NCBI GenBank assembly: GCA_934096125.1
Contig: CAKOLB010000002.1
Location: 1 to 64,000 of the forward strand
Reading direction: 5' to 3'
Source of the DNA: an uncultured Bacilli bacterium
GTDB taxonomy: Bacteria; Bacillota_I; Bacilli_A; RF39; UBA660
Length of the DNA stretch: 64,000 nucleotides
Below the pieces are notes generated by a model. The model worked only from the letters and a program-made list of their open reading frames with translations, made no database searches and had not been told where the DNA came from. This document shows, one piece after another, positions 26,274 through 38,001 of this stretch. Made by a program: the position numbers and the translations under genes. Within the stretch, counting starts at the first letter, position 1, and every line of letters starts with the position of its first letter.

Positions 26274-26299
26274 AAGCGAAAGACTGAATTCTTTCGCTT
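26274..26299 (-). terminator. Terminator of proS
   Basis: Ten-base arms AAGCGAAAGA and TCTTTCGCTT enclose six bases. On the minus strand they are followed by TTTTTTAG. It lies just beyond the proS stop, back to back with the terminator of the convergent gene. Confidence 0.75.
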
Positions 26300-26301
26300 A
26301 A

Positions 26302-27591
26302 CTATTTTATTAAATTTATTAAAGTTTCTTCTAAGTTTTCTAGACTTACTTTTTCTTTTTCTAGTGTTTCATTGTTTTCAAGTTCAACAAAGCCATCATC
26401 AAGGGTATTTCCCATGACTAATAGATATCTTGCTCCAAGCATCTTGCTGTCTTTGATTTTTGCTCCTATTGATACTTCTTCACGATCATCATATAGCACA
26501 TTTAATCCCTTTTCATTTAGCTTAGTATATAAATTATTTGCTAAATCTAACTTTTTAGCATCATCAGTTTTGGCAACGATATGAAGTTTATAAGGATTAA
26601 TACTTTCTGGTAAAACTATACCACTAAACTTGCCATCTTTATAAATAGCTGAGTTTTCATAAACCATAGCTAGGGTCCGACTAACACCAATGCCATAGCA
26701 ACCCATGATATAATTTTTATTTACTCCTTCCTCATTTATGAAGTTACCATTCATTGCCTCACTATACTTTGTCCCTAGACAGAAGATATGGCCAAGCTCA
26801 ACAGCTTTTCTTTTTTCAAGATTACTAGTATTTTTAATACCATAAGTTGTATCTAGGTACTTTTCATAATCATCTCTTTCTAAAAGCTCAGAGTTAAAAG
26901 CTTTACCACTTTCTGGCTCAAAATAAACTGTATCTTCTCCAAAGTTTGATAAACACATGAATTCTTCAGATTTACTTCCTCCGATTGCTCCACTATCAGC
27001 ACCAACGGGAATAACATTTAAACCTAGTTTTGCAAAAATATCAAGGTATGCTTTTTTCATATTTTCATAGTCATGGCTTAATTCTTCTTTACTTCTTCCA
27101 AAACTATAAGCATCCATCATAACAAAAGATTTGCCTCTTAAAAGGTAGCCTCTAGTTCTTATCTCGTTGCGAAACTTCTCCCCTATTTGAAAGTAAGTTA
27201 CTGGTAATTGCTTATAAGATATATTTCTTTTCTTAGCATAAGCTACAACAGCTTCTTCAGCAGTCGGTGCTAAACAATAATTTCCTTTATCGGTTAAACA
27301 TCTAAACATTACACCATCATCAACATATTTTTTAAGTCGTCCAGATTCTTCCCATATAGCCTCAGGTTGCATAAGGGGTAAAGATATCTCTGTACAACCA
27401 TATTTGGTTAAACAATCTGATATTACTTTTTTGATGTTTTGTAGTACTAAATAAGGAATATGCCCATAAGCATAGATACCACTACAGAACTGGTCAACTT
27501 GGCCAGTTTGCATAAGCATATCTTGCACTGGATATAGCTCATCTAATTTAGTTATTTTTTTACTAATTAATCCGATTTGGGATACTTTCAC
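26302..27591 (-). CDS. proS: Prolyl-tRNA synthetase, short form without the INS editing domain
   Basis: The enzyme charges tRNA-Pro; 429 residues against about 570 for E. coli ProRS. Class II motif 2 is seen in QIGEKFRNEIRTRGYLLRGK, motif 3 in GCYGIGVSRTLAMV, and a C-terminal anticodon-binding domain follows (KLHIVAKTDDAKKL). The insertion domain that hydrolyses Ala-tRNA-Pro, normally between motifs 2 and 3, is missing. The start is GTG 27591 behind GAGGTG. A trans-editing factor would be expected elsewhere if proofreading is kept. Confidence 0.92.
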   Translation of the reverse strand: MKVSQIGLISKKITKLDELYPVQDMLMQTGQVDQFCSGIYAYGHIPYLVLQNIKKVISDCLTKYGCTEISLPLMQPEAIWEESGRLKKYVDDGVMFRCLTDKGNYCLAPTAEEAVVAYAKKRNISYKQLPVTYFQIGEKFRNEIRTRGYLLRGKSFVMMDAYSFGRSKEELSHDYENMKKAYLDIFAKLGLNVIPVGADSGAIGGSKSEEFMCLSNFGEDTVYFEPESGKAFNSELLERDDYEKYLDTTYGIKNTSNLEKRKAVELGHIFCLGTKYSEAMNGNFINEEGVNKNYIMGCYGIGVSRTLAMVYENSAIYKDGKFSGIVLPESINPYKLHIVAKTDDAKKLDLANNLYTKLNEKGLNVLYDDREEVSIGAKIKDSKMLGARYLLVMGNTLDDGFVELENNETLEKEKVSLENLEETLINLIK

Positions 27592-27675
27592 GATAACACC
27601 TCTTTACAAATCTGATTATACTATAAAGATTGGGAAAGTACAACTTTTTGCAGTATTTTTGCAGAAAAATAAAAA

Positions 27676-27703
27676 AACTAGCACTTAGTTAGAAATGCTA
27701 GTT
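27676..27703 (-). terminator. Terminator of rpoB-rpoC
   Basis: Arms AACTAGCA and TGCTAGTT flank 12 bases. On the minus strand the stem is followed by TTTTTTATTTTT. It lies 9 bases after the rpoC stop. Confidence 0.85.
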
Positions 27704-27711
27704 AAAGGGTT

Positions 27712-30700
27712 CTATAATAAATCTTCATTATCCATTAAACAGTCTTCTAATGCTTCTTGAGCATCATCATCAATTAGTTCTTTTTCAAGCTCTAATTTAA
27801 TATTGTTATATTGTTTATAACCTGTTCCAGCGGGAATAAGTTTACCAATAATAACGTTTTCTTTTAGACCATTTAAGTTATCTACTTTACCATGAATGGC
27901 AGCATCTGTTAAAACTCTAGTTGTTTCTTGGAATGATGCAGCAGATAGGAAAGAATCCGTTTCTAGTGATGACTTAGTAATACCAAGCATGATTGGATTT
28001 CCTTTAGCAGGAGTTTTTCCTTCCATAATTACTGGTTTATTACCTTCCGTAAATTCTCTTAGAGATACTGCTAAACCTTCAACAAAGTCGGTATCACCAG
28101 CATCAGTAATTCGAACTTTATTAATCATTCTCTTAACGATTATTTCGATATGTTTATCAGAAATATCAACACCTTGAAGTTTATATACTTTTTGTACTTC
28201 TTTTAGGATGTATTCTTCAGCAGTAAGTGGGTCTGTTACAGCTAGTAATTCTTTTGGAGAGATAACTCCTTCAGTTAATTTATCACCAGCTTCTACTTCA
28301 TCACCAATACTAACGCGAACTTTCATGTTGTAATTAGTTACATGTTCACGACATCCAGCTTCGTTTTCAATAGTAATTGTATGTTTACCATTTTGTTCTT
28401 CAATACCGATAACTTTACCAGAAATTTCAGCAATAGTTGCTTTTCCTTTTGGAATGCGGGCTTCAAATAATTCTTCAACTCTTGGAAGACCTTGAGTGAT
28501 ATCATCGCCACCTGCAACACCACCGGTGTGGAATGTACGCATAGTAAGCTGAGTACCGGGTTCACCAATTGATTGAGCCGCCATAATACCAACAGCTTCA
28601 CCTTTTTCAACTAAGTTACCAGTTGCAAGATTACGTCCATAACATTTTTGACATACTCCATTATTAGCTTTACATGTTAAAATACTTCTAATTTCCACCT
28701 TTTTAATGCCAGCTTTAACAATTTTAGCAACAGCATTTTCATTAATCATCTTACCTGCTTCAACAATTACTTCTTTAGTTTCAGGATTGACAATTTTCTT
28801 TGATGCAAATCTACCAAGGATTCTTTCTGATAGTGGTTCAATAATTGAGTTATCCTTTTCATTTAGTAAGTCATAAACTACTAAGCCTTGGACAGAACCA
28901 CAGTCATAATCTTTAACAATTATATCTTGAGCAACATCAACAAGTCTTCTGGTTAAGTAACCTGAGTCTGCTGTTCTTAAAGCAGTATCAGCATCTCCTT
29001 TACGAGAACCGTGAGTTGATAAGAAGAATTCGCTAACGGTTAAACCTTCGATAAATGATGAAGTAATTGGAATTTCAACAGTTGAACCATCCGGTTTAGC
29101 CATTAACCCACGCATACCTGCAAGTTGGGTAAAGTTTGAAATCTTACCACGAGCACCACTATTCATCATCATAAATAATGGATTGTCATAGTCATTTTCA
29201 CTAATTGCTTTAAGTTCGTTTTTAACTTCATCAGTTGCTTTTGTCCAAACTTCGATAACACTTTGATATCTTTCATTATCAGTGATTAAACCTCTTTGAT
29301 ATTGCTTATTAATCTTTTCAACCTTTTCTTTGGCAGCAGCGATAATTTCTTCCTTTTTATCACTACGTATTACGTCTGCGATTGATACTGTAATACCAGC
29401 GATAGTTGAATACTTAAATCCTAAATTTTTAAGTCTATCAAGCATTACAGATGTTGCTGTGGTCTTATATCTTTTGAAGACTTGAGCAATAATTTGACCT
29501 AAAGTCTTTTGAATAAATGGACTTACAAGCTCCATTTTCTTAATTTCTTCAGGAATATTTGAGCCCATTGGTAAGAAATATTTATCTGGAGTAATTCCTT
29601 CAATATTTTCTTTAGTGCCTTCATTAATATAAGGAAATGTATCCGGTAAAATTTCATTGAATTTAAGCTTACCTACAGTTGTAACTAAATATTTATCTTT
29701 TTGACTATCTGTAAATAGTTTATATTTAAATGAACTAACAGGTATTGCAATTCTAGTATGAAGGTTTAATTCTTTTCTTTCATAAGCCATTAGTGCTTCA
29801 TATTGGTCTTTGTATACATGACCTTCATTAGGTTCTCCGGCATACTCAATAGTTAAGTAGCAGTTTCCTAAAACCATATCTTGAGATGGAGTAACAATTG
29901 GTTTTCCATCTTTTGGGTTTAGGATGTTATTAGCACCAAGCATTAAAATTCTAGCTTCAGCTTTAGCTTCTTCTGATAAAGGAACATGGACTGCCATTTG
30001 GTCACCATCGAAGTCAGCGTTAAATGCTGTACAAACAAGGGGATGCAGTCTAATTGCCTTACCACCTACTAAAACTGGTTCGAAAGCTTGAATACCAAGT
30101 CTATGAAGAGTTGGGGCTCTATTTAGTAATACTGGATATTCTGTAATTACTTCTTCAACAATGTCCCAAACAGATTCATCACGAGCATCAATTAGTTTCT
30201 TAGCACCTTTGATGTTATGGGCTAGACCTCTTTCAACAATACCATTAATTACATGGGGTTTAAATAACTCAATAGCCATTTCTTTTGGAAGCCCACATTG
30301 GTACATCTTAAGATTTGGTCCAACAACAATAACAGAACGACCAGAATAGTCAACTCTTTTACCAAGTAAGTTTTGACGGAAACGACCTTGTTTACCTTTA
30401 AGCATACTTGATAAACTCTTAAGCGGACGATTAGAGGCAGCAGTAATACTTCTTCCCCGGCGTCCATTATCAAATAAAGAGTCTACAGCTTCTTGAAGCA
30501 TTCTCTTTTCATTTTGAACAATGATTGTTGGAGCACCAAGCTCTAAAAGTTTTTTCAAACGATTATTTCTATTGATAATTCGGCGATATAAATCATTTAA
30601 ATCGGAAGTGGCAAATCTGCCTCCATCAAGTTGAATCATTGGCCGAAGTTCTGGTGGAATAACAGGTAAAACATCCAAGACCATCCATTCTGGTTTATTA

Positions 30701-31359
30701 CCTGATTCTTGGAAAGCTACTAGACAATCTAATCTTTTAACAAGACGTAGTCTTTTTTGACCAGTTGCATTTTCTAACTCATTTCTTAAGTCTTCAACTT
30801 CTTTATCAATATCTACTTGTTTAAGTAGTTCTTTAATAGCTTCAGCACCCATACCTACTTTGAAAGAATTACCATACTTTTCATAATAAGCACGATATTC
30901 TTTATCAGATAAGGTTTGTTTTCTTTCTAGAGGAACATTTCCTGGATCAATTACTACATAACTAACAAAGTAAAGTACTTCTTCTAAGTCACGTGGTGAC
31001 ATATCTAGAACAAGACCCATTTTTGATGGAACGCCTTTAAAGAACCAAATGTGAGAACAAGGAGCAGCAAGTTCAATGTGGCCCATTCTTTCTCGACGAA
31101 CCTTTGATCTTGTTACTTCTACTCCACATCTATCACAAACAATATTTTTATATCTTAATCTTTTGTATTTACCACAACTACATTCAAAGTCTTTAGTTGG
31201 TCCAAAAATCTTTTCACAGAATAGACCATCTCTTTCCGGCTTAAGGGTACGGTAGTTTATAGTTTCTGGTTTTTTAACTTCCCCATATGACCAAGAACGA
31301 ATCTTCTCCGGAGAAGCAATACTTATTTTTATACCTTTAAATTTGCTTACATCTATCAT
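27712..31359 (-). CDS. rpoC: RNA polymerase beta' subunit
   Basis: The catalytic large subunit of RNA polymerase, 1215 residues. The N-terminal zinc site is [20 protein letters not shown]. The active-site Mg-binding loop is [15 protein letters not shown]. The bridge and trigger-helix region includes [19 protein letters not shown], and a second zinc site has [13 protein letters not shown]. Length and order match Bacilli RpoC. Its ATG overlaps the rpoB stop by four bases, so translation is coupled. Confidence 0.97.
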   Translation of the reverse strand: MIDVSKFKGIKISIASPEKIRSWSYGEVKKPETINYRTLKPERDGLFCEKIFGPTKDFECSCGKYKRLRYKNIVCDRCGVEVTRSKVRRERMGHIELAAPCSHIWFFKGVPSKMGLVLDMSPRDLEEVLYFVSYVVIDPGNVPLERKQTLSDKEYRAYYEKYGNSFKVGMGAEAIKELLKQVDIDKEVEDLRNELENATGQKRLRLVKRLDCLVAFQESGNKPEWMVLDVLPVIPPELRPMIQLDGGRFATSDLNDLYRRIINRNNRLKKLLELGAPTIIVQNEKRMLQEAVDSLFDNGRRGRSITAASNRPLKSLSSMLKGKQGRFRQNLLGKRVDYSGRSVIVVGPNLKMYQCGLPKEMAIELFKPHVINGIVERGLAHNIKGAKKLIDARDESVWDIVEEVITEYPVLLNRAPTLHRLGIQAFEPVLVGGKAIRLHPLVCTAFNADFDGDQMAVHVPLSEEAKAEARILMLGANNILNPKDGKPIVTPSQDMVLGNCYLTIEYAGEPNEGHVYKDQYEALMAYERKELNLHTRIAIPVSSFKYKLFTDSQKDKYLVTTVGKLKFNEILPDTFPYINEGTKENIEGITPDKYFLPMGSNIPEEIKKMELVSPFIQKTLGQIIAQVFKRYKTTATSVMLDRLKNLGFKYSTIAGITVSIADVIRSDKKEEIIAAAKEKVEKINKQYQRGLITDNERYQSVIEVWTKATDEVKNELKAISENDYDNPLFMMMNSGARGKISNFTQLAGMRGLMAKPDGSTVEIPITSSFIEGLTVSEFFLSTHGSRKGDADTALRTADSGYLTRRLVDVAQDIIVKDYDCGSVQGLVVYDLLNEKDNSIIEPLSERILGRFASKKIVNPETKEVIVEAGKMINENAVAKIVKAGIKKVEIRSILTCKANNGVCQKCYGRNLATGNLVEKGEAVGIMAAQSIGEPGTQLTMRTFHTGGVAGGDDITQGLPRVEELFEARIPKGKATIAEISGKVIGIEEQNGKHTITIENEAGCREHVTNYNMKVRVSIGDEVEAGDKLTEGVISPKELLAVTDPLTAEEYILKEVQKVYKLQGVDISDKHIEIIVKRMINKVRITDAGDTDFVEGLAVSLREFTEGNKPVIMEGKTPAKGNPIMLGITKSSLETDSFLSAASFQETTRVLTDAAIHGKVDNLNGLKENVIIGKLIPAGTGYKQYNNIKLELEKELIDDDAQEALEDCLMDNEDLL

Positions 31360-34300
31360 TCTTCTTCACCTATTTCCCCTTCACCATCTAATTCATCTTC
31401 TAAAATATCGCCAGGAAATTCTAAGTCATCTAAACTTTTTTCTTCATTTTCAGTATATTTATTTAACTCTTCTTCAACGACATTTTCTTCTTTATTTAAA
31501 TCTTTAGTTGTTACATCTATTTCTTCAATTCTAAATGCATCAGTATCATCTTCGTCTTCTTCGATATCTTTAAATTCTAATACTTTATCGTTAGTATCTA
31601 CAACTTGAACATCTAAACCTAAAGCTTGGAATTCTTTAACTAATACTCTAAAGCTTTCTGGAACGCCAGCTTGATCGATTACTTTACCTTTTACTAAAGC
31701 TTCATATACTTTAACCCGGCCAGTAATGTCATCGGCTTTAACAGTCAATATTTCTTGTAAGACGTGAGATGCACCATAAGCATAAAGTGCCCAAACTTCC
31801 ATTTCTCCAAATCTTTGACCACCAAATTGAGCTTTACCACCAAGTGGTTGTTGGGTAACAAGTGAGTATGGTCCTGTTGCTCTTGCATGTAGTTTATCAT
31901 CAACCATGTGATGAAGTTTTACCATGTACATAACACCAACGTTAACGCGGTGATCGAAAGCTTCACCAGTACGTCCATCATGAAGTTCAACTTTACCATC
32001 TGGAGCCATTCCCGCTTCTTTCATTTCCTCAGAAATATCTTCCCAAGTAGCACTATCAAATACTGGTGTTGCATAGTGAACTCCAAGTTTTTGACCAGCC
32101 ATACCTAAATGTAGTTCAAGGATTTGACCGATGTTCATCCGAGATGGAACCCCAAGAGGGTTAAGCATAACATCTACAGGACGACCATCTGGTAAGTAAG
32201 GCATATCTTCTTCTGGTAAGATAAGTGAGATAACCCCTTTGTTACCATGACGACCAGACATTTTATCCCCAACTTGAATTTTTCTTTTTTGGATGATATA
32301 AACACGAATTATCTTTGATACACCTGCAGGTAGTTCATCACTGTTTTCTTTAGTATAAACTTTGATATCATGAACAATACCACCAGCACCATGTTCAACC
32401 CGTAGGGATGTATCTCTAACTTCCCGAGTTTTTTCACCAAAAATAGCATGTAATAGTTTTTCTTCAGAAGTAAGTTCTTGCATTCCCTTTGGAGTTACTT
32501 TACCAACTAAAATATCTCCTTCTCTTACTTCAGTTCCGATTTTAACTATACCATCTTTATCAAGATTTTTCCGTGCATCTTCCCCAACATTTGGAATATC
32601 ACGAGTGATTTCTTCTGGTCCAAGTTTAGTGTCTCGGCAGTCGATATCGTAGTGAGATATATGTAGTGATGTATAAACATCATCTTTAACTAATCTTTCG
32701 TTTAGAATTACAGCATCTTCATAGTTGTATCCTTCAAATGTCATGAAAGCAACTGTTAAGTTTTTACCTAAAGCAAGCTCTCCTTTGTCAGTTGATGGAC
32801 CATCAGCGATAACTTGGCCACGATGAACTTTGTCACCAGCTTTAACCAATGGACGATGATTAATACAACTTGAAGCATTACTTCTTTCAAAATTTGCTAA
32901 ATGGTATGTATCTTTTCCACTTGCAACTTTTACAATTATCTTTAAGCCATCAGCATATTCAACAACACCATCAGCTTTACAAACGATTGTTGATCCTGAA
33001 TCACGAGCCGCAATATATTCAACACCAGTTCCGACAATTGGAGCTTCACACTCTAAAAGAGGAACAGCTTGACGTTGCATGTTAGCACCCATTAGGGTTC
33101 TGTGGGCATCATCGAATTCTAGGAATGGAATACAGCTTGTGGTAATAGCAACAACTTGACTTGGAGCAACGTCCATGAAGTCAACTTTTTCTCTTTTAAC
33201 ATAAACAGTATCACCATTTACTCGAACAACTACTTCATCATCAATTATCCGGCCATTTTCATCAAGATTAACAGCAGCTTGACTAATTGCATGACCTTTT
33301 TCTTCATCAGCAGTCATATATACTACTTCATCAGTTACTACACCATCTTTTACTTTGTGGTAAGGCGTCATAATGAAACCATATTCATTAATTTTAGCAT
33401 AACCAGCAAGAGATGTGATAAGGCCAATATTTTGACCTTCTGGAGATTCAATCGGGCAAATACGACCATAGTGAGATGCGTTAACGTCACGAACATCCAT
33501 ACCTGCTCTATCTCTTGATAATCCTCCTGGTCCTAAGCTTGATAAACGTCTTTTATCAGTAAGCTCAGCAATTGGGTTGATTTGGTCCATGAATTTAGAT
33601 AACTGACTTGAACCAAAAAATTCTTTTAAAGCTGCAGTTACTGGTCTAATATTAATAAGACTTTTTGGTGTAACGGTATCAATTTCTTGAGTAGTCATTC
33701 TTTCCCGAATAACTCTTTCCATCCGTGACATACCAGTCCTAAATTGATTTTGAATAAGTTCACCAACTTGACGAACACGACGATTACCTAAGTTATCGAT
33801 TTCATCATCAGAACCAATGCCATCATGCAAGTTGATATAGTAACTTAAAGATGCATAGATATCAGGGATAGTTAGCCTACGAACATCAACACTTTGGTCT
33901 ACGCCAATAATATTGATTGTTTTTTTGCTATCGGTAGGATTTACAACCTTAACAGATTGAACCATCTTAAAGTCATCTAATTCTTCATTTATTAAAGCTT
34001 CTTTAACATTTAAGCCATCTGCAAAGTAAGGAGCTAGTTTTTCTAAAACTTCTTTAGTTAAAACTTCACCGCTTTCTGCTAAAACTTCACCATCTTTAAT
34101 AAGAGGTTCTGCTAAAGTTAATCCTTCCAAACGGTCTAAAACATTTAATTTTTTATTGAATTTATAACGACCTACTTTAGCTAAGTCATAACGGAATCTG
34201 TCAAAGAATCTTGTAATTAATTGGTTTTTAGAAGAATCTAAAGTCGCAGGTTCTCCTGGTCTTAATTTTTCATAAATTTCAATTAAAGCTTCATCAGTAT

Positions 34301-34982
34301 TTTTAGTATTATCTTTTTCTAAAGTATTTTTAATGTAATCATTATCACCAAAAACACTAATGATATCTTCATCACTTGATAAACCTAAGGCTCTTAAAAG
34401 CGTTGTAACCGTTACTTTTCTTGTCCGGTCGATACGAACATATAAAACATCTCTTGCATCAGTTTCATATTCAAGCCATGTTCCTTTATTAGGAATTAAC
34501 TCACCACTGATGATGTGTCTTCCGTTTTTGTCTATTTCTTTTTTGAAATAGACGCTAGGACTACGAACAAGTTGAGAAACAATTACTCTTTCAGCACCAT
34601 TGATAATGAAAGAGCCAGCATCAGTCATCAAAGGCATATCCCCTAGGAATATAGTTTGTTCTTTTACTTCACCTGTTTCATGAATGAAAAGACGTGCTTC
34701 AACCTTTAGTGGTGCAGCATAGTTTACCATTCTTTCTTTTGCTTCTTTAATTGAATATCTTGGTTCATCAAAATAATAATCCCCAAATTCTAAAGAAATA
34801 TTTCCCGTAAAACTTTCCACAGGAAAAAGATCATCAAAAATTTCCTTAATACCATTTTCTAAAAATTCTTGATAAGATTTTTTTTGAACTTCTAACAAGT
34901 CATTAAGTTCCAAAACATTTCTTGTCTTGGAAAAACTTCTTCTTTCACGATAGTCACCAAATTTTTTTAACTTATAAGCCAC
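31356..34982 (-). CDS. rpoB: RNA polymerase beta subunit, with Asp at the E. coli 526 position
   Basis: The second large subunit of RNA polymerase, 1208 residues, with GTG start at 34982. Conserved blocks include [25 protein letters not shown] and [19 protein letters not shown]. In the rifampicin-binding cluster the usual THKRR reads TDKRR (codon GAT at 33557-33555), equivalent to E. coli H526D, a classic rifampicin-resistance change. The C-terminus carries a long Asp/Glu-rich tail of about 60 residues. It is followed by rpoC with a 4-base overlap and preceded by rsmC, as in Bacilli. Confidence 0.97.
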   Translation of the reverse strand: MAYKLKKFGDYRERRSFSKTRNVLELNDLLEVQKKSYQEFLENGIKEIFDDLFPVESFTGNISLEFGDYYFDEPRYSIKEAKERMVNYAAPLKVEARLFIHETGEVKEQTIFLGDMPLMTDAGSFIINGAERVIVSQLVRSPSVYFKKEIDKNGRHIISGELIPNKGTWLEYETDARDVLYVRIDRTRKVTVTTLLRALGLSSDEDIISVFGDNDYIKNTLEKDNTKNTDEALIEIYEKLRPGEPATLDSSKNQLITRFFDRFRYDLAKVGRYKFNKKLNVLDRLEGLTLAEPLIKDGEVLAESGEVLTKEVLEKLAPYFADGLNVKEALINEELDDFKMVQSVKVVNPTDSKKTINIIGVDQSVDVRRLTIPDIYASLSYYINLHDGIGSDDEIDNLGNRRVRQVGELIQNQFRTGMSRMERVIRERMTTQEIDTVTPKSLINIRPVTAALKEFFGSSQLSKFMDQINPIAELTDKRRLSSLGPGGLSRDRAGMDVRDVNASHYGRICPIESPEGQNIGLITSLAGYAKINEYGFIMTPYHKVKDGVVTDEVVYMTADEEKGHAISQAAVNLDENGRIIDDEVVVRVNGDTVYVKREKVDFMDVAPSQVVAITTSCIPFLEFDDAHRTLMGANMQRQAVPLLECEAPIVGTGVEYIAARDSGSTIVCKADGVVEYADGLKIIVKVASGKDTYHLANFERSNASSCINHRPLVKAGDKVHRGQVIADGPSTDKGELALGKNLTVAFMTFEGYNYEDAVILNERLVKDDVYTSLHISHYDIDCRDTKLGPEEITRDIPNVGEDARKNLDKDGIVKIGTEVREGDILVGKVTPKGMQELTSEEKLLHAIFGEKTREVRDTSLRVEHGAGGIVHDIKVYTKENSDELPAGVSKIIRVYIIQKRKIQVGDKMSGRHGNKGVISLILPEEDMPYLPDGRPVDVMLNPLGVPSRMNIGQILELHLGMAGQKLGVHYATPVFDSATWEDISEEMKEAGMAPDGKVELHDGRTGEAFDHRVNVGVMYMVKLHHMVDDKLHARATGPYSLVTQQPLGGKAQFGGQRFGEMEVWALYAYGASHVLQEILTVKADDITGRVKVYEALVKGKVIDQAGVPESFRVLVKEFQALGLDVQVVDTNDKVLEFKDIEEDEDDTDAFRIEEIDVTTKDLNKEENVVEEELNKYTENEEKSLDDLEFPGDILEDELDGEGEIGEEE

Positions 34983-35089
34983 GATATCACCCCATACACA
35001 ATTTTTAAGACTATTTTTTTACGCTTTTATTTTTTTAAAAAAATAAATAAGCCACCAATATAAAATTTTAAAGGCATTTACGGTTTTTG

Positions 35090-35683
35090 TCAACAAAATT
35101 TTGCCCGAAAGCAGTAAAAACCTTTATTTTTCTTTATAACTTCTATATCATAACACGATTCTAGTATTTTTTTTGTCGATTTAGCCCCTTGGTCTTTATT
35201 TATAACAAACCATAACTCCCCGCCTTCTTTTAAGTGATTTTTTGCTTCTTGCAAAATTGATAAGACCACTTCTTTACCGGCTCTAATCGGAGGGTTAGTT
35301 ACAATATAATCATATTTTTCCGATATGTTTTCGTATATATTACTTTCAATAACTTTTCCTTTAATATTATTAAGTTTAATATTTCTCTCGCAAAGATGCA
35401 GGGCTCTTTTATTAACATCTGCAAAATTGGGAGTAAAGCCTTTCAGTTTTCCTAAAGTAATTCCAATATAACCATAACCACAGCCAACATCTAAAAGACT
35501 TTTATTATCTGGAGGAACTTTTTCCAGCATCGCTTCTACAAGTAATTTCGATGCATAATCTATCTTATTTTTGGAAAACACCCCATTGTCACTTAAAAAT
35601 TCCAGCTCTTCATCTTGATATTTATAGGTCAATTTTCTAATTTCACTTTTTAAATTTTGATTGTTTGTAAAATAATGTTCCAA
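35090..35683 (-). CDS. RsmC-like 16S rRNA (guanine-N2) methyltransferase (YbxB family)
   Basis: A SAM-dependent methyltransferase of 197 residues. Motif I is LDVGCGYGYIGI, and the catalytic NPPI (usually NPPY) lies in VTNPPIRAGKE. The SDNGVFSKNKIDYASKLL segment is typical of the YbxB/RsmC group. The start is TTG 35683, giving LEHYFTNNQ, with AAAAGGAG just upstream. The longer in-frame opening begins inside the promoter and is rejected. Its place before rpoB is the same as B. subtilis ybxB. Confidence 0.87.
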   Translation of the reverse strand: MEHYFTNNQNLKSEIRKLTYKYQDEELEFLSDNGVFSKNKIDYASKLLVEAMLEKVPPDNKSLLDVGCGYGYIGITLGKLKGFTPNFADVNKRALHLCERNIKLNNIKGKVIESNIYENISEKYDYIVTNPPIRAGKEVVLSILQEAKNHLKEGGELWFVINKDQGAKSTKKILESCYDIEVIKKNKGFYCFRAKFC

Positions 35684-35710
35684 AGTATTTCTCCTTTTCA
35701 AGGTATCTCC

Positions 35711-35740
35711 AGTATACCTCAAAAAACTACTCTTAGTCAA
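35711..35740 (-). promoter_or_regulatory. Promoter of the rsmC-like gene
   Basis: The -35 TTGACT (35740-35735) and -10 TATACT (35716-35711) are 18 bases apart. The TTG start codon lies about 28 bases downstream of the -10, which fits a short leader. Confidence 0.75.
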
Positions 35741-35818
35741 CCATTTTTAATATAAGTTCCAGTTGATTTTCATAAAATTAAACTTTTTCTCCTGAGTAAA
35801 ATCTATCTTTTATACAAA

Positions 35819-35845
35819 TACACAACTCTGTAGCACAGTTGTGTA
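35819..35845 (-). terminator. Stem-loop after the AlaRS-like operon
   Basis: Nine-base arms TACACAACT and AGTTGTGTA enclose nine bases, about 100 bases beyond the last gene of the operon. Only a modest T-run follows on the minus strand, so termination strength is uncertain. Confidence 0.5.
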
Positions 35846-35942
35846 TAAAATAGTACTTTTCCTTTAAAGGTGGAACTTATAATCCAATCATATTTTTTCC
35901 TTATGCATAACAATTTTAAAAGCCATTTTTATTTTATTAATA

Positions 35943-37079
35943 TTAACTTTTTGAGCTTTTTTTTATTAGTTCTCTTACATATTTTTCCGGCAAACCGTAT
36001 GTTGACTGAAAATACGCAATTTCTTTTTCACATATTGCTCCTTTTTCCATTATTTTTTTGACTTGTTTCAAGCTTCTTTTTATATTTTCAATATATAATT
36101 TTTTTTCTTCTAAAATAACTTCTAATACTTTTTCGTGTGTTATTGTTAAATTATTGTATCTAATACAAGTAATTAAAATATCTTCTATATTAATTCCATT
36201 TTCGTTGCACATTTCATAAAGATTTCTTAATATCTTTCTTAGAGTATATGATTGTACTTTTTTACCAGGTTTTATTCCTTCATCTATTAGTCCTACTGCT
36301 GTATTTGTGAAATCTGCTATTCTTCTAGCTTTTTCATCTGGTACGTTTTTGCCAGTATTCTTAATATCTTGTATAAATTCATACCACATGGAATTATCAT
36401 AATTACTTATTTTATCTTCATATGCACTTACTACTCTTTCTAGACTAGCACCCGAGTCCGCAGCTACAAATTCACTTGGATTTTCAAAAACTTGTTTGCT
36501 GTTAAATTGCGTAAATACCAGATTCCATAGTTCAATCATTTTATTTTCTTTATTTTTCCACAAAATTTCTGTTCTTAAAGAACTTTTATCTGCATATGGA
36601 GATGTAAATGTATTTTTATCCGATAATATTAGGTTGTTATTATTTAATGTTTGCCATACCTTTTTTGTTATATCATCCTTTGGATGTATTGTTGCATAAA
36701 TTCTGTTTTTATCTAATCCTACTTCTTTAGTTAAAAAATCGTATGCAAACTTTATAAAAGTTTCTTTGCATTCTAATTCCCTACATGTGTGGAACATGAA
36801 ATGTCCAATCATTTCAAATAGCAAATGATGTCTTTCAGATAATCCTATCCTGTCCATATTATCCGTTCTAATACATTTTTGAATCGATGATACTTTAGGC
36901 TCTTCTGCTTGTTTCTTTCCTAAAAGTTCATCTTGATATATTACCCCTCCAGAAATATTAAAAAGCAATCTGGAATTTTCAGGGGCTACTATTGGTGCAC
37001 TTTCATGATAAATAAATCCATTATCATTTGAATATTTTTCGTAAATTTTTTTTATTTGATTTGAATTTTGTGATTCCAT
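35943..37079 (-). CDS. Stand-alone alanyl-tRNA synthetase-like catalytic core
   Basis: The product has 378 residues, against about 870 for AlaRS. It aligns with the class II aminoacylation core. A motif 2 region lies at 67-94 (QKCIRTD, then RHHLLFEMIGHF), followed by IELWNLVFTQFN. Motif 3 is DSGASLERV, with Asp208 at the position that binds the alanine amino group. SYTLRKILRNL marks the start of the tRNA-recognition helices. The GPCGPCTE loop, the editing domain and C-Ala are absent. It may activate alanine or a relative for biosynthesis, or be a drug-insensitive copy. It is the last gene of the operon, 10 bases after the MccF-like gene. Confidence 0.8.
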   Translation of the reverse strand: MESQNSNQIKKIYEKYSNDNGFIYHESAPIVAPENSRLLFNISGGVIYQDELLGKKQAEEPKVSSIQKCIRTDNMDRIGLSERHHLLFEMIGHFMFHTCRELECKETFIKFAYDFLTKEVGLDKNRIYATIHPKDDITKKVWQTLNNNNLILSDKNTFTSPYADKSSLRTEILWKNKENKMIELWNLVFTQFNSKQVFENPSEFVAADSGASLERVVSAYEDKISNYDNSMWYEFIQDIKNTGKNVPDEKARRIADFTNTAVGLIDEGIKPGKKVQSYTLRKILRNLYEMCNENGINIEDILITCIRYNNLTITHEKVLEVILEEKKLYIENIKRSLKQVKKIMEKGAICEKEIAYFQSTYGLPEKYVRELIKKSSKS

Positions 37080-37089
37080 ATATTCTCTC

Positions 37090-38001
37090 CTATTTCATGG
37101 TTTGCTCTTCGTACACTAAATACTTTTTATTTGCATCTAATGTACATTTTATACCTATAGGTAACACTATGTTAGTAGCGGTATGACCGAAATCGTTACA
37201 CTTAAGTACTGGAAAATTATATTCTTTAACAACATCCATTACAATTTCTTCTAAAGTATATCCCTCTTTTGGGGCATACGCGCCTATTAATAGTCCATTT
37301 ATTTTTTCAAATACTTTACTATTTTTTAATTGATATAAATAACTAGAGATATCTTCAGCACATGATTCAAAAGATAAATCCTCAATAAATAATATTTTAT
37401 TATCAAAAGATGGGCAATATTCTGTATTTAATATTTTTACGAGGGATGCTAAGTTACCACCTATAAGTTTTCCTGTTGCAACTCCTTTTCGGATACTAAC
37501 CCATTCTTCATTTTTATCAACTATTCCCTTGTTTCCTATAATAAAGTTTTTTTCAAATTGTTTTTTATTAAAAATAATATTTTTTTCACAAAAACCTTTG
37601 TAGTTAGTAAAGTGATATGTTATTAAACCAGTCTTTTTATATATGGCATTTAATAAAATAGTATTATCACTAAAGCCCACAAAAGCTTTTGGATTTTTCT
37701 TGATACAATCATAATCGATAAATGGTAATATGCCGTTGCAATTACTCCCTCCTTTAGCAAATATTATAGCTTTTATTTCTACATTAGAAATTAAATCATT
37801 TAAATCTTCACTTTTCTCTTTAGGAGAAGCCGAATATTTCAACGATTTTGCATATAATTTTTTAGAATATATGGTTTTTATATTATAACTTGCGAGTAAT
37901 TTTTCACTCTTTTTAAAATCTAAGTTGTGTTTTTTTTCTACTATACCTGATGGTGAACAAACCCCAATGTTGTCTCCACTTTTTAACCTACTAGCTTTAA
38001 T
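37090..38001 (-). CDS. MccF/LdcA-like S66 serine peptidase, apparent ATT start
   Basis: The product has 303 residues of peptidase family S66 (LD-carboxypeptidase and microcin C self-immunity protein MccF). The N-terminus KASRLKSGDNIGVCSPSG matches the family start exactly. The candidate triad is Ser111 (GFSDNT), Glu207 (FIEDL) and His273 (DFGHT). The frame opens after a TGA, and no ATG, GTG or TTG precedes this conserved block. An ATT at 38001-37999 lies nine bases after GGAG and overlaps the TAA of the radical SAM gene. Coupled initiation at ATT is therefore likely. The first TTG (37842) would delete the N-terminal strand. It may cleave a toxic aminoacyl-nucleotide. Confidence 0.8.
   Translation of the reverse strand: MKASRLKSGDNIGVCSPSGIVEKKHNLDFKKSEKLLASYNIKTIYSKKLYAKSLKYSASPKEKSEDLNDLISNVEIKAIIFAKGGSNCNGILPFIDYDCIKKNPKAFVGFSDNTILLNAIYKKTGLITYHFTNYKGFCEKNIIFNKKQFEKNFIIGNKGIVDKNEEWVSIRKGVATGKLIGGNLASLVKILNTEYCPSFDNKILFIEDLSFESCAEDISSYLYQLKNSKVFEKINGLLIGAYAPKEGYTLEEIVMDVVKEYNFPVLKCNDFGHTATNIVLPIGIKCTLDANKKYLVYEEQTMK

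Noticed and set aside
32870..33518. Open frames on the plus strand opposite rpoB
   Set aside because: They are antisense shadows with no ribosome sites, low-complexity composition and no recognisable domains.
35684..35740. Longer N-terminus for the RsmC-like protein starting at 35740
   Set aside because: That start lies inside a near-consensus promoter; TTG 35683 has an AAAAGGAG site and gives the family start.
37090..37842. S66 peptidase read as an N-terminally truncated gene from the TTG at 37842
   Set aside because: The conserved family N-terminus is intact in the same frame upstream to 38001, with a ribosome site before an ATT.
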